NCBI RefSeq assembly: GCF_965204935.1
Contig: NZ_CBDBFO010000001.1
Reading direction: 5' to 3' (one strand)
DNA from: Hoeflea_A sp965204935
GTDB taxonomy: Bacteria; Pseudomonadota; Alphaproteobacteria; Rhizobiales; Rhizobiaceae
DNA length: 64,000 nt
Under the pieces are notes generated by a model. That model had not been told where the DNA came from, searched no databases, and saw only the letters and a list, made by a program, of their open reading frames with translations. The position numbers and the translations under genes are program-made. Position 1 is the first letter of the stretch; each line of letters begins with the position of its first letter. Of this stretch, positions 8,284 through 16,903 are shown one piece after another.

Positions 8284-9408
8284 TCAATCGACGCCGTAGG
8301 TTTTAACATCGACCTTGTCGAAGATGTTTTCCTTGAGAACCGCCAGCAGCGCATCCTCGTCCTTACGATCCACGCCGGCCAAGAGGCCTTCCCATTTTGC
8401 GACGTATTCCGCGAATGAGGAAAAGAGTGAATCCGGGTCTTCAATTCCGAACTTTTCTTTAGCGATGTCGGCACCGCCGCCAAGCCCGCCGTCGACCCAA
8501 GCCTGAACCGCGTCCTTAAAGGCTGCATCCGCCTCGACTACGGTCTTGCCGTTGTCCTTGGCCCACTGCAGAGCATCTTCGACCTCTTTGGCATAGGCCA
8601 TTTGCAGACGCACCATGCTTAAGGCACCCTCGTCCAGCAAATGGCGGCGGTTCTCATCCGAAATGCCCTGCCAGAAATCGCGATCATACATCAGGCCCGC
8701 CGACGAGAAGTAAGGCATGAAGTTCGCCAGTACGACAGAATCAACCAGATCGCCGATCTTTTGCCCGGAAACCAGGAAAGTCAGGTCCGCAGCAACGCAG
8801 TCCAGTGCCCCACGCTCAAGCCCCGTATAGGATTCGCTGGATGATATATTCACCGGGCTCAGTCCGATATCGGTCATGACACGGGCGTATGACGCCCCGG
8901 GAGAACGGGTCTTGGCACCCTGAAGGTCCTCCAGAGAGGTCCGTTCGCCAGTGCACATCAAATGATAGACCGGCGTCGCGTGACCGGCGCCGTACAGAAC
9001 GCCGTTGTTTTTCCAGTCCTGCTTTGCGGCTTCGTCATTGAAGTTGAAATCGGCATAGGCGAAAGCCAAGACAAAACTGTCAGGCTTCAACCATCCCAAG
9101 TCACTGACCGCATTAAGCACTGGAAGTGCCGAGGGCGCATAGGTCGGAGGCATCACCGAAACCTGCGCCACGCCGTTGGATATGCCTTCAAGTGTCCCAG
9201 TGGGGGGCAACAGTGCACCGCCCGCAAAGACTTCGAAGTCGATCTCTCCGCCCGTCGCATCGCGCACATTGTCCGCGAACTCCTGGTGCTGGTAGCGTGT
9301 GATGATGTGCGTTGGACCGATAAAGGTCGCAATCGAATATTGCTCGGCCTGAGCCGGGGTTGCGATGGCCAAGAACACACCTGCCATCAGGGTCTTTCTG
9401 AAACGCAT
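8284..9408 (-). CDS. dctP: TRAP transporter substrate-binding protein (DctP family), locus 2
   Basis: Periplasmic receptor of the second TRAP importer, 374 residues with a signal peptide ending TPAQA. AAGGAGG precedes the ATG. The segment LQGAKTRSPGASYARVM corresponds to LKGLKIRTAGPEYARWV in the first receptor, keeping the carboxylate-binding arginine, and both end in a KVD-TYG tail. It lies 36 bp after dctM in the order Q-M-P, unlike P-Q-M in locus 1. Ligand unknown; a carboxylate is expected from the family. Confidence 0.9.
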   Translation of the reverse strand: MRFRKTLMAGVFLAIATPAQAEQYSIATFIGPTHIITRYQHQEFADNVRDATGGEIDFEVFAGGALLPPTGTLEGISNGVAQVSVMPPTYAPSALPVLNAVSDLGWLKPDSFVLAFAYADFNFNDEAAKQDWKNNGVLYGAGHATPVYHLMCTGERTSLEDLQGAKTRSPGASYARVMTDIGLSPVNISSSESYTGLERGALDCVAADLTFLVSGQKIGDLVDSVVLANFMPYFSSAGLMYDRDFWQGISDENRRHLLDEGALSMVRLQMAYAKEVEDALQWAKDNGKTVVEADAAFKDAVQAWVDGGLGGGADIAKEKFGIEDPDSLFSSFAEYVAKWEGLLAGVDRKDEDALLAVLKENIFDKVDVKTYGVD

Positions 9409-9444
9409 GATTTCCTCCTTTTTACCTGCGTTTTAGATCAGCAC

Positions 9445-10752
9445 TTACTTCATCTGACTCGGCAGCCAGAGCGCGATTTCCGGCCAGATGATCATTGCAA
9501 CAAGAACCAGCACATCCATTGCCACGAACAGCAGCGCACCCTTGAAGATCGTCGGAAGGGATGCGGCGCCGCGCAGCAGCGAATGAATAACGAAACAGTT
9601 GAGTCCAAAGGGCGGTGAGATCAGGCCAATTTCCAGCAGCTTCACCACCAGGATGCCGAACCAAATCATGTTGATGTCGGCCGCATCTAGTAACGGAATG
9701 AGGATGGGCAGGGTCAGCAGCATGATGCCCAGCGAGTCGATGAACATGCCCAGCGTGATGTACATCAGGGCGATCACCAGGATCAGCGTCAGTGGATCTG
9801 TTCCGAGCGCCATGATGTTGTCGGAGATTGCGGCCGGGAGACCGGCAAGTCCCATAAACGTCGTGAACATGCTGGCGCCCATCGCGATCACAAACAGGCT
9901 GGACGTCCCAAGCGCCGTTTCCTTCAATGCGCTGAGCATTTGCGTCAGCGTCAGCGTTCGCCGCGTCAAAGCGATGAGGCAGGCCAAAGAAGCACCCACG
10001 GCGCCCGCTTCGGTGGGCGTCATGATACCCGCGTAGATGCCGCCGATGACGCCGATCACCAGAACGGGCAGTGGCCAGGATTCGCGCACCGCATCCCAGA
10101 ACTCGCCATCTTCGAGTTCAATTCTGGTACTGGGAGCCATCGACGGATTGATCTTCACGACAACCATGATCATCGCGATATAGGCGAGCGCTGTGAGCAA
10201 TCCGGGAATGAAACCAGCAATGAACAGCTGGCCGATGGGCGCCTGGGTAAAGACGCCGTAAATGACGAGAATGACAGAGGGCGGGATCAGCGACCCGAGC
10301 GTACCGGAAGCAGCGACGCAACCGGCAGACAAGCTGTAGGCATAACCTGCCTTGCGCATCTCGGGAATTGCGATCCTGCCCATACCCGCCGCCGTCGCGA
10401 CCGATGATCCCGATGCTGCAGCAAAAAGTGCACAGGCGCCGACGGAAGCACAGGCCAGCCCGCCCGGCACACGGTAGAGAAGCACCCGCATCATGCGAAA
10501 AAGGCCCGTTGTGAGTCCTGTCTGACTTGCGACGAAGCCCATGAGCAAAAACATGGGCACAGCGCTGAACGACCAGTTGGCGATGAACTGATAGGGAACC
10601 GCTTTGAGCATTCCAAAGGCGGCATTGATGTTGGTCAAAGCCCAAAGGCCGACAAATGATGTCGTGGCGAGCGCAATGCCAATTGGCGTTCGAAGCAGAA
10701 CCAGCAGAAAGGTGACTGCGATGCCGATCAGTCCAATATCGAACCTATCCAT
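9445..10752 (-). CDS. dctM: TRAP transporter large permease (DctM family), locus 2
   Basis: Ion-coupled large permease of the second TRAP importer, 435 residues, about 12 transmembrane helices, with the family signatures GSSVATAAGMGRIAIPEM and FTPTEAGAVGA-like MTPTEAGAVGA. It is intact and serves as template for the interrupted copy at 2012-6092. Its start overlaps the end of dctQ by 8 bp, indicating translational coupling. Confidence 0.93.
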   Translation of the reverse strand: MDRFDIGLIGIAVTFLLVLLRTPIGIALATTSFVGLWALTNINAAFGMLKAVPYQFIANWSFSAVPMFLLMGFVASQTGLTTGLFRMMRVLLYRVPGGLACASVGACALFAAASGSSVATAAGMGRIAIPEMRKAGYAYSLSAGCVAASGTLGSLIPPSVILVIYGVFTQAPIGQLFIAGFIPGLLTALAYIAMIMVVVKINPSMAPSTRIELEDGEFWDAVRESWPLPVLVIGVIGGIYAGIMTPTEAGAVGASLACLIALTRRTLTLTQMLSALKETALGTSSLFVIAMGASMFTTFMGLAGLPAAISDNIMALGTDPLTLILVIALMYITLGMFIDSLGIMLLTLPILIPLLDAADINMIWFGILVVKLLEIGLISPPFGLNCFVIHSLLRGAASLPTIFKGALLFVAMDVLVLVAMIIWPEIALWLPSQMK

Positions 10753-11278
10753 GGAACTCTTCCTGTTCCACGTCGTGCACGCCTACGAGCTTCCCGCGCA
10801 CCTCCTTGTTTGTGAAAAACTGGTAGAGATAGACGACGCAGATGACGCCTGCCAGGAAGAAACTGACGGGCAGGACGAACCGGCTCGGCCAGACGGTGAC
10901 AAAGTTTTGTCCCATCATCTGTTCATTGATCCGGAAAGAGCGCAGGGCATCTCCCCAACTGGTGTAAGCTAGCACGAAATAGACGGTGGCCGACAGTGTG
11001 AGCACCATCGTCATGCAGGAAACCTTCATGAAGTGGGGCATGAACTGATAGGCCGCGTCGACAGCGATCGAAGCGCGCGCAAGCTCTACTGCTGCAAGCG
11101 GTAGAAACACTCCGGCAACCATGTAGTAGGCGGAGACGATTTCCAGAGTGCCCGGAATTGGGCTGTTCATCGCGTATCTGAGGGCAACGTCGGCGGTGAC
11201 GTGAACCATCATGGCAAACAGGAATAGCCCTGAAAGAAGCAACGTCAGGTTGGACAGATGCGTCAGAATTCGCTTCAC
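10745..11278 (-). CDS. dctQ: TRAP transporter small permease (DctQ family), locus 2
   Basis: Small membrane subunit, 177 residues, about four helices, with the HVTADVALRYAMNSPIPGT segment that parallels HVSLDVTLKYLFNAPIPAT in locus 1. The start is a GTG at 11278 with GAGGTGGAG about 8 bp upstream. It is the first gene of the dctQMP operon, and two operator-like motifs lie in the long upstream region (11513-11529, 11811-11827). Confidence 0.88.
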   Translation of the reverse strand: MKRILTHLSNLTLLLSGLFLFAMMVHVTADVALRYAMNSPIPGTLEIVSAYYMVAGVFLPLAAVELARASIAVDAAYQFMPHFMKVSCMTMVLTLSATVYFVLAYTSWGDALRSFRINEQMMGQNFVTVWPSRFVLPVSFFLAGVICVVYLYQFFTNKEVRGKLVGVHDVEQEEFHG

Positions 11279-11512
11279 GCTGTTTTCTCCACCTCGGTTA
11301 CCTGCTTTCGGTTGCCTAAAGTGCGCTTGAACATTTCATTGGTTTTCCCGACCGATCCCTGCATCAGTGGCTATCCGGCGGGCTTGCGCGAAAATGGCTT
11401 GCCGGTCCGCAATGGCACGCAGACCGCCCGGCACAGATCGCGCTTGGCTTGCGTGTACGCTGCAACTCGACACTCGCTTGATTGAAATCGGCTGATACCA
11501 AACTCTTCTCAA

Positions 11513-11529
11513 AGATATCTAAGTACATG
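11513..11529 (+). promoter_or_regulatory. operator-like motif, copy 3 (TRAP locus 2)
   Basis: AGATATCTAAGTACATG, about 235 bp upstream of dctQ, differs from copy 1 (72-88) at three positions and contains the palindromic core AGATATCT seen at the centre of the 36-bp palindrome. Confidence 0.45.
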
Positions 11530-11810
11530 GCAATAACGCGAATGCCGGCGTTTATCGCCTCGTAATGTGACAAGCTACGAGATCCATATTGATCATAATT
11601 TTCACGCATTCGGCAATCACTGAATTTGAGGGCTAGATCTGGAGTGAATTAGCGTCATATTTTTGTTTTTATTACGCTATTTTTCTCATGCTTCAACGAG
11701 ATTGGTGCTGAATATGGCAAACCAATGCTGCGGCGAAGCGAGCCTGATAAAGTGCACCCTACCCTACATCAGTAACACTCCCTCCCATTTCTCATTCAGT
11801 ATCTAGTTAT

Positions 11811-11827
11811 CATATACTTAGATGTCT
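11811..11827 (-). promoter_or_regulatory. operator-like motif, copy 4 (TRAP locus 2)
   Basis: Read on the minus strand it is AGACATCTAAGTATATG, preceded by TTGCAT (to 11833). The 23-base block matches 66-88 at 21 positions. It lies about 530 bp upstream of dctQ on the coding strand. Confidence 0.5.
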
Positions 11828-12207
11828 ATGCAACATAATTTGGTGACTCAGCTCGGTGCATCTGCACCAACCGAATCCGCATCGGATGACAGAAACTGGA
11901 CCGGTAGGCGTTCAGGCGGCGTTCGAAAACTGCTCCACCGGCAAAGTCCCGACCAAGACTCGCCGTCGAGCTGCATTGCACGCCGACCAATTCAGGCCCG
12001 ACTGGAGATCCTGATTTGCCGAGCCAGACACATCGGGTGCGGTGGCGTCACACCGTTAGATCGTGAAACCGCGAAAGGGAGTCTTGGAAACGGCTTCAAT
12101 CAATATCAAAGTTTTGAATTCACATGGTGAACCAAGTGATCGTCAACGTAGCAAAGGACATTCGCACGATTTTCGACCAAATAAAATTTTGTATTTATTG
12201 AAAAAAC

Positions 12208-12284
<77 letters not shown>

Positions 12285-12385
12285 CAGGCGCCGGAGCGCG
12301 AACACGGAAATCTGGATAGCCGATGTCAGCCTCCACTGCAATGGAAATTACCGTTGCGGAAATGACCGTGGCCGCGTTACGCGGC

Positions 12386-12922
12386 TTAGTCGGGCATCTT
12401 CATCTTCGTGCCTGTGAACTCGTACTCGATCGGGTCTTTCATTTGGTCCGTGTCCAGCGGATCGCCGTCGAGCGGAACGAAGCGGATGCGCGTGATGCCG
12501 CTTATCGAGCCCGAAGCGGCCACGTATTCGGCTGAAATGTCGAGCCTTGCAATCAAGGCATCCGGTTCCCTCTCGGTGGGGAAGGTAAAGTCCAGCATGT
12601 AGGCCGACAGATTGACGGTTCCGTCCTTTGCATCGTCGCAGCGCCAGACCCCGCGGGCGCTGCTGAAGGGCTGATAGTCCAGCACGCCGCCTTGCGAGGA
12701 ATCGGTCAAAAACGCATGTCCGCCGTTGGTCAGGGATATCAGGCTGCGCATGACGAAATCCGATTGCCCCTCGACCGGGATCTTGCGAAGCGTCAGAAAC
12801 GTTCCGACGGCATCGATGCAGGGCCCGATCTGCTTGTCGGTATCGTCCTGCGCAAAAGCGGATACGACAAGAACAGCCAACGCTGCCGGTGCCGTGACGA
12901 GCGACCTGATGCCTAATGCCAT
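12386..12922 (-). CDS. hypothetical exported protein
   Basis: A 178-residue protein that I do not recognise. It has a signal peptide ending VVSAFA followed by a mature part of about 150 residues with two cysteines (GPCIDAV and VWRCDDA) that could form a disulfide. AAGGAAGG lies at a good distance before the ATG at 12922. It is on the same strand as the downstream-facing tetR gene, 55 bp away, and could be cotranscribed with it. The mature part is rich in acidic residues and short beta-prone segments. Periplasmic location is inferred from the signal peptide only. Confidence 0.75.
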   Translation of the reverse strand: MALGIRSLVTAPAALAVLVVSAFAQDDTDKQIGPCIDAVGTFLTLRKIPVEGQSDFVMRSLISLTNGGHAFLTDSSQGGVLDYQPFSSARGVWRCDDAKDGTVNLSAYMLDFTFPTEREPDALIARLDISAEYVAASGSISGITRIRFVPLDGDPLDTDQMKDPIEYEFTGTKMKMPD

Positions 12923-12977
12923 GCACGAATTCCTTCCTTTTGGAGCGCCTTGCCGGCACCACCGCCATCCAGCCGAC

Positions 12978-13595
12978 TCAGTTGTAGGCCGGCATGAACA
13001 AGAGCTTCAGATAGGAGCGGAAAAGCAGGATCTGCTTGGACAGTTCCTGCGGTGCCTCCAACGCCCGCGACAGGACGATGCCGCCCTCGACGGTTCCCGT
13101 CATCATATCGGCGACGGCCTCAAGGTCCACGTCATCTTTCGGCGGATAGATCGCGGCGATCTTTTCCAGCTCGGCATGGTAACGCTGCCGCCAATTAAGA
13201 AGCGCCTGCCGGTTGAGCTCGCGCACCTCGGCATCGAACAGGCGCTCGTTGTAACAGCAAGTTGCGACAAGGCACCCCGGGTGTCCGCTTGGCAAATCCG
13301 CCATCATCTCAGCGAGCAGCTTGAGGCCAATCAGGAACGCATGCAGCGGATCATCGTGCAGCTCGCGCGCCCGGTCGAAGACCTCGTCGAGAATCTGTTC
13401 CTCGCGGTCGATGTAACGCTGCAGGAGCGCCAGCGCCAGCTGGTTCTTGTCCCTGAAATGATAGAAGAAGCCGCTTTTTGTGATCTCCGCCTCGGCGATG
13501 ATCTCGTCGATGGATGTCGCACCGAAGCCCTTGCTCAGCACGGATGCCTCGGCGATGTCCATCAAACGCTCGCGCGTTTCCTGCCCTTTACCCAT
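12978..13595 (-). CDS. TetR/AcrR-family transcriptional regulator
   Basis: A 205-residue repressor with an N-terminal helix-turn-helix (TSIDEIIAEAEITKSGFFYHFRDKN, quoted in part: KSGFFYHFRDKN) and a C-terminal ligand domain containing HPGCLVATCCYNE with clustered cysteines. The start at 13595 begins MGKGQETRERL; the longer in-frame reading upstream is antisense to the methyltransferase and is rejected. It is divergent from the homocysteine methyltransferase gene, with a near-perfect palindrome 21-43 bp upstream of its start. Likely an autorepressor that also controls the divergent gene; ligand unknown. Confidence 0.88.
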   Translation of the reverse strand: MGKGQETRERLMDIAEASVLSKGFGATSIDEIIAEAEITKSGFFYHFRDKNQLALALLQRYIDREEQILDEVFDRARELHDDPLHAFLIGLKLLAEMMADLPSGHPGCLVATCCYNERLFDAEVRELNRQALLNWRQRYHAELEKIAAIYPPKDDVDLEAVADMMTGTVEGGIVLSRALEAPQELSKQILLFRSYLKLLFMPAYN

Positions 13596-13615
13596 GTTCC
13601 GTCCTGTATTGCTTG

Positions 13616-13638
13616 ACTGGCGGTACTGTACCGTCAGT
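13616..13638. promoter_or_regulatory. probable TetR operator
   Basis: ACTGGCGGTAC-T-GTACCGTCAGT is an inverted repeat with 10 of 11 base pairs matching, just upstream of the tetR start and within the divergent promoter region. Position and symmetry fit a TetR-family dimer site. Confidence 0.7.
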
Positions 13639-13793
13639 GCAGTTTTTGGCCCGATCAGAATGCTGCGCCTGGCAAAGGCGTGCCAAGGCCTTGAAATTGA
13701 AATGTAAATTTTTTGCAGTGACCGTACCACGAACTTTCTATCGGCGCTGACCAACCCGTTGCATGTTGCCGCCCTCAGAAAGAGGACAGATCC

Positions 13794-14753
13794 ATGACCG
13801 AAGCAAAATATAGACGGAAACTGCCACAACTCAATGGACACAGGCTGCTGACCGACAGCGGCATGGAAACAACGCTGGTGTTTCATGACGGATACGACCT
13901 GCCGCATTTCGCGGCGTTCGATCTGCTGCGCAGCCGCAAGGGCACCAAGTGGCTCAAAGACTATTACTGCCACCACATCCGGCTCGCCGTCGAACAGGGC
14001 TACGGTTTCGCGCTCGAGACGCCGACCTGGCGCGCCAATCCCGATTGGGCCGACTTGATGGGCTACAGTCCGGACGCGTTGCAGGCGATCTACCGCGATG
14101 CGGCCGAAATGATGTTTGATCTGCGCAAAGCGCACGAACAACCGGGCTTGCCGATTGTTATCAGCGGCAATATTGGGCCGCGCGGCGACGGATACAGCGT
14201 ATCGGACAAGATGAGCGCTGCCGAAGCAAAGGCCTACCACCAAACCCAGATCGCCGCCCACGCTGCCACCGGCATCGATATCGTCTCGGCATTCACCATC
14301 AATTACGCGGAAGAAGCGGAAGGCATTGTCCAGGCGGCGCATGCGGAAGGCGTGCCGGCTACGATCTCCTTCACGCTCGAAACCGACGGGCGCCTGCCTT
14401 CCGGACAGAGCCTCGAAGAGGCCATCATTCAGCTTGACGCGAAGAGCGACACCCGGCCCGCCTATTTCATGCTCAATTGCGTGCATCCGGACCATTTCCA
14501 GGATGTGATTGCCCGCGGCGGAAACTGGACGCGGCGCATTCGCGGCCTGCGCGCCAATGCCTCGCGCATGAGCCACGCGGAACTGGACAATTGCGAGACA
14601 CTCGACGACGGCGATCCTGTGGAACTCGGCAACCAGTACAGGGCGCTTCTGGAGCTGATGCCGAATCTTTCAGTTTTTGGCGGTTGTTGTGGCACAGACC
14701 ACAGACATGTATGCGCCATCGGCTATTCATGCGGGCACCAGGCCGCTGCGTAA
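13794..14753 (+). CDS. homocysteine S-methyltransferase family protein
   Basis: Transfers a methyl group from a sulfonium donor, such as S-methylmethionine, to homocysteine to give methionine, in the cytoplasm. The 319-residue length and TIM-barrel pattern fit the MmuM/BHMT family. Zinc ligands are visible as Cys229 in MLNCVHPDHF and Cys298-Cys299 in GGCCGT. TDSGMETTLVF is the N-terminal family motif (usually DGGMET). AGAGGA precedes the start. It is divergent from tetR across a shared operator and followed 22 bp later by a GNAT gene. The natural methyl donor cannot be told from sequence. Confidence 0.88.
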   Translation: MTEAKYRRKLPQLNGHRLLTDSGMETTLVFHDGYDLPHFAAFDLLRSRKGTKWLKDYYCHHIRLAVEQGYGFALETPTWRANPDWADLMGYSPDALQAIYRDAAEMMFDLRKAHEQPGLPIVISGNIGPRGDGYSVSDKMSAAEAKAYHQTQIAAHAATGIDIVSAFTINYAEEAEGIVQAAHAEGVPATISFTLETDGRLPSGQSLEEAIIQLDAKSDTRPAYFMLNCVHPDHFQDVIARGGNWTRRIRGLRANASRMSHAELDNCETLDDGDPVELGNQYRALLELMPNLSVFGGCCGTDHRHVCAIGYSCGHQAAA

Positions 14754-14775
14754 TACAGCATGAATGGAGAACGAA

Positions 14776-15360
14776 ATGTTGAAAACAACATTCACATCAC
14801 GACCGGCAACCTACGAAGATGCGCGTCATCTTGCGAGGCTGGTCAACCAGGCCGGCGACGGTCTTGCCTATCACCATTGGCAGACGTTGGCCGCAGGATA
14901 CGAGGACGATATTGACCCGTGGGCCATCGGCATCCGCCGGGCGGCCAGCGAAACATCTGGCTTCTCTTACACCAAATCGCTGGTGGCGGAGATGGACAGG
15001 AAGGTAACAGGGTGCGTTTCAAGCTACATGATCGACGCACCGTCGACGCCTGAGGACCACGCCGGCGCCCCGGCGGTTTTCCGGCCGCTGCTGGAGCTCG
15101 AGGACATGGTCGTCGGGACGCACTATGTGAACGTCCTTGCCGTTTATCCCGAATATCGCGGGAAAGGCATCGGCAGCAGGCTGCTCACCGAGGCCGAAGG
15201 CCTGGTCGAGGGCGCAACGATGAGCATCATCGTCTCGAATGCCAACCGTGACGCGCGGCGGCTCTACGAGCGGTTCGGATACCGCCAGCACGCGAGCCGG
15301 CCGAAGATCAAGGGCGACTGGGACGGCCTCGGAGAGGCCTGGATCCTGCTGGTCAAGTAA
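14776..15360 (+). CDS. GNAT-family N-acetyltransferase
   Basis: Acetyl-CoA-dependent acyltransferase of 194 residues. The acetyl-CoA loop is PEYRGKGIGSRLL (motif A), followed by YERFGYRQ near the C-terminus. The ATG at 14776 is favoured over 14764 because GGAG at 14766-14769 is properly spaced for it. It is cotranscribed with the methyltransferase upstream and followed by a strong terminator. Substrate unknown. Confidence 0.87.
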   Translation: MLKTTFTSRPATYEDARHLARLVNQAGDGLAYHHWQTLAAGYEDDIDPWAIGIRRAASETSGFSYTKSLVAEMDRKVTGCVSSYMIDAPSTPEDHAGAPAVFRPLLELEDMVVGTHYVNVLAVYPEYRGKGIGSRLLTEAEGLVEGATMSIIVSNANRDARRLYERFGYRQHASRPKIKGDWDGLGEAWILLVK

Positions 15361-15364
15361 AGCG

Positions 15365-15391
15365 GGGCCGCCTGTTTTCAGGCGGCCCTTT
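15365..15391 (+). terminator. rho-independent terminator after the GNAT gene
   Basis: GGGCCGCCTG and CAGGCGGCCC form a perfect 10-bp stem with a TTTT loop, followed by TTT, 4 bp after the GNAT stop. It may also serve the convergent hydrolase gene. Confidence 0.85.
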
Positions 15392-15421
15392 CCGTTCAAG
15401 GTCGATCGGACCGTACAAAGT

Positions 15422-16735
15422 CTACTGACCTTTCGACTTCCGCATCAGGCTGAGGCCCTTGGCAGTCCGGTTCGGAAAGCCCGCCCAGTAGGTGTGTTCC
15501 GGTTTCAGCGTTCCATCTTCCTCGACCGCATAGACGCCATCGCCGGACTTTTCGACAACATCGAGATAGGTGCTCATCTCGTTGTCGCCCTTCAGGTACT
15601 GGCCGAAGAAGGCGGTCACAAAATGCTGGGTGATGTTGTTCATGCGCGTGTTGTCCCAGACAGCATCGGCATAATGGTCAAATGGGATGAAATCGATGTG
15701 CTCGGAGGGCTGCCAGGCTTCCGTGGGTGCGGGGATCGGCGCGCCGGCATTGTGGTTGGCATATTCAAAGGTCAGCAGATAACGGTCCGTGTTGGTACTG
15801 AGATCAAAGATTGCCTTGGTTCCGTTTTCATAACCGGAGACGTCGTCGTCGCTGCCGGCAATGAAGAACATGGGAATGCGCACGCCTGAAAGGCCGGTCG
15901 CGTCCCAGAAACCGGTGTTCATGCCCCAGGGCGCAACGGAAACGGCTGCCTTGATGCGCGGGTCAATCAGCGCTTCATGGCTGTCGCTGCCGGCAAGATG
16001 CACTTCGAGCGTGCCGGCCGGAGCGCCCCATTCATACTCCGTGCTTGCCTGGGTGACGCCGCCACCGGCAGTGATCACCGCTCCGTAACCGCCCATGGAG
16101 TAGCCAATGACGCCCGTGTCGTCGGCATTGACCAGGCCGCTGAGGAAGTTTCCGTCCTCCTTCGACATCTTGTCGATCGTATCGACGACAAAAGTCTGGT
16201 CGATAGACCTGTTGACGAGGGTCGAACCGAAGGCCGCCCTGTTGTCGTAGGTGCTTTCCGTGTGATCGATGGAAACGACCACATAGCCCTTGGTGGCAAG
16301 GTTCTCACCCAGATGGCTCATCAGGAACCGGTTGCCGGGATAACCGTGCGAGACAACGATCAGCGGATACGCGGTGTCTGGCTTTGCGGGCTCCGCATCC
16401 CTTACCGCCCGGCCTTTGAGATCAACCTTGGTGACACCGTCGCGCAGCTGTACACCCGTGTAGACGCCCTCGTAGCCTGTCCCGATGGCCGCCGGATACC
16501 AGACTTCCAGTGTCAGGGGCCGATCGTAGCGCGGCAGGTCCTTGCCGGCTTCGACCTTGAGGATATCGATCTGGCCAGGATTGGAGACCTCGATTGTCCG
16601 CACGCCGATGGGGCTGTCCCCATGGGCGGCAAGCGACGGCGCGTCAGGCCGGATCAGATCGACGCGGTTGTCCTGTGCGAGCGCTGCCGTGCACAACAGT
16701 CCGGTGAGGGCCGCAACCCCGATTGCATGTTTCAT
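15422..16735 (-). CDS. secreted alpha/beta hydrolase, PAF-acetylhydrolase/dienelactone-hydrolase-like
   Basis: A 437-residue exported serine hydrolase. The start at 16735 opens a signal peptide ending TAALA. The nucleophile elbow is GYSMGGYG, preceded by the oxyanion strand LIVVSHGYPGNR and followed by an aspartate region (FFIAGSDDDVSGY) and a C-terminal histidine candidate (FEYANHNAG). This layout resembles bacterial relatives of platelet-activating-factor acetylhydrolase isoform II, which cleave short acyl esters. Convergent with the GNAT gene. Physiological substrate unknown. Confidence 0.82.
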   Translation of the reverse strand: MKHAIGVAALTGLLCTAALAQDNRVDLIRPDAPSLAAHGDSPIGVRTIEVSNPGQIDILKVEAGKDLPRYDRPLTLEVWYPAAIGTGYEGVYTGVQLRDGVTKVDLKGRAVRDAEPAKPDTAYPLIVVSHGYPGNRFLMSHLGENLATKGYVVVSIDHTESTYDNRAAFGSTLVNRSIDQTFVVDTIDKMSKEDGNFLSGLVNADDTGVIGYSMGGYGAVITAGGGVTQASTEYEWGAPAGTLEVHLAGSDSHEALIDPRIKAAVSVAPWGMNTGFWDATGLSGVRIPMFFIAGSDDDVSGYENGTKAIFDLSTNTDRYLLTFEYANHNAGAPIPAPTEAWQPSEHIDFIPFDHYADAVWDNTRMNNITQHFVTAFFGQYLKGDNEMSTYLDVVEKSGDGVYAVEEDGTLKPEHTYWAGFPNRTAKGLSLMRKSKGQ

Positions 16736-16903
16736 TATGTACCCCTGTCTTCGCGCTTTCATTGTCCGTTTCTGGAACGGAACACAACCATACTACCGAG
16801 TAGGTTTCATCACCAGCGCTAACCGACTTGAGCAACAAAGTTGTGACAATGCCCCATGTACCGCGCATGTTTGCGGCGGCCGGGTCGCCGGCCGCATTTG
16901 CCG

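Larger units (their letters stand above)
11279..12207. other. 929-bp gene-free region between TRAP locus 2 and tRNA-Arg
   Basis: I find no convincing gene. The part nearest dctQ and the stretch 11500-11830 are AT-rich, unlike the neighbouring genes, and carry two copies of the TRAP-locus operator-like motif in opposite orientation. On the minus strand, GGGAGGGAG (about 11777-11787) is followed by ATG and immediately TAG, like a ribosome site that has lost its gene. The remainder up to the tRNA may be a remnant of mobile DNA, but no integrase frame is visible. Confidence 0.5.

Noticed and set aside
11822..12130. A 102-codon plus-strand frame in the gap before the tRNA
   Set aside because: No ribosome site, no recognisable domain and low-complexity polar composition; its start falls inside the operator-like motif.
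12348..12968. A 206-codon minus-strand frame overlapping the hypothetical exported protein
   Set aside because: It is rich in Arg, Cys and His with no motifs; the 178-codon frame has a ribosome site and a signal peptide.
13596..14576. Long in-frame extension upstream of tetR on the minus strand
   Set aside because: It crosses the TetR operator and runs antisense to the homocysteine methyltransferase; the family N-terminus begins at 13595.
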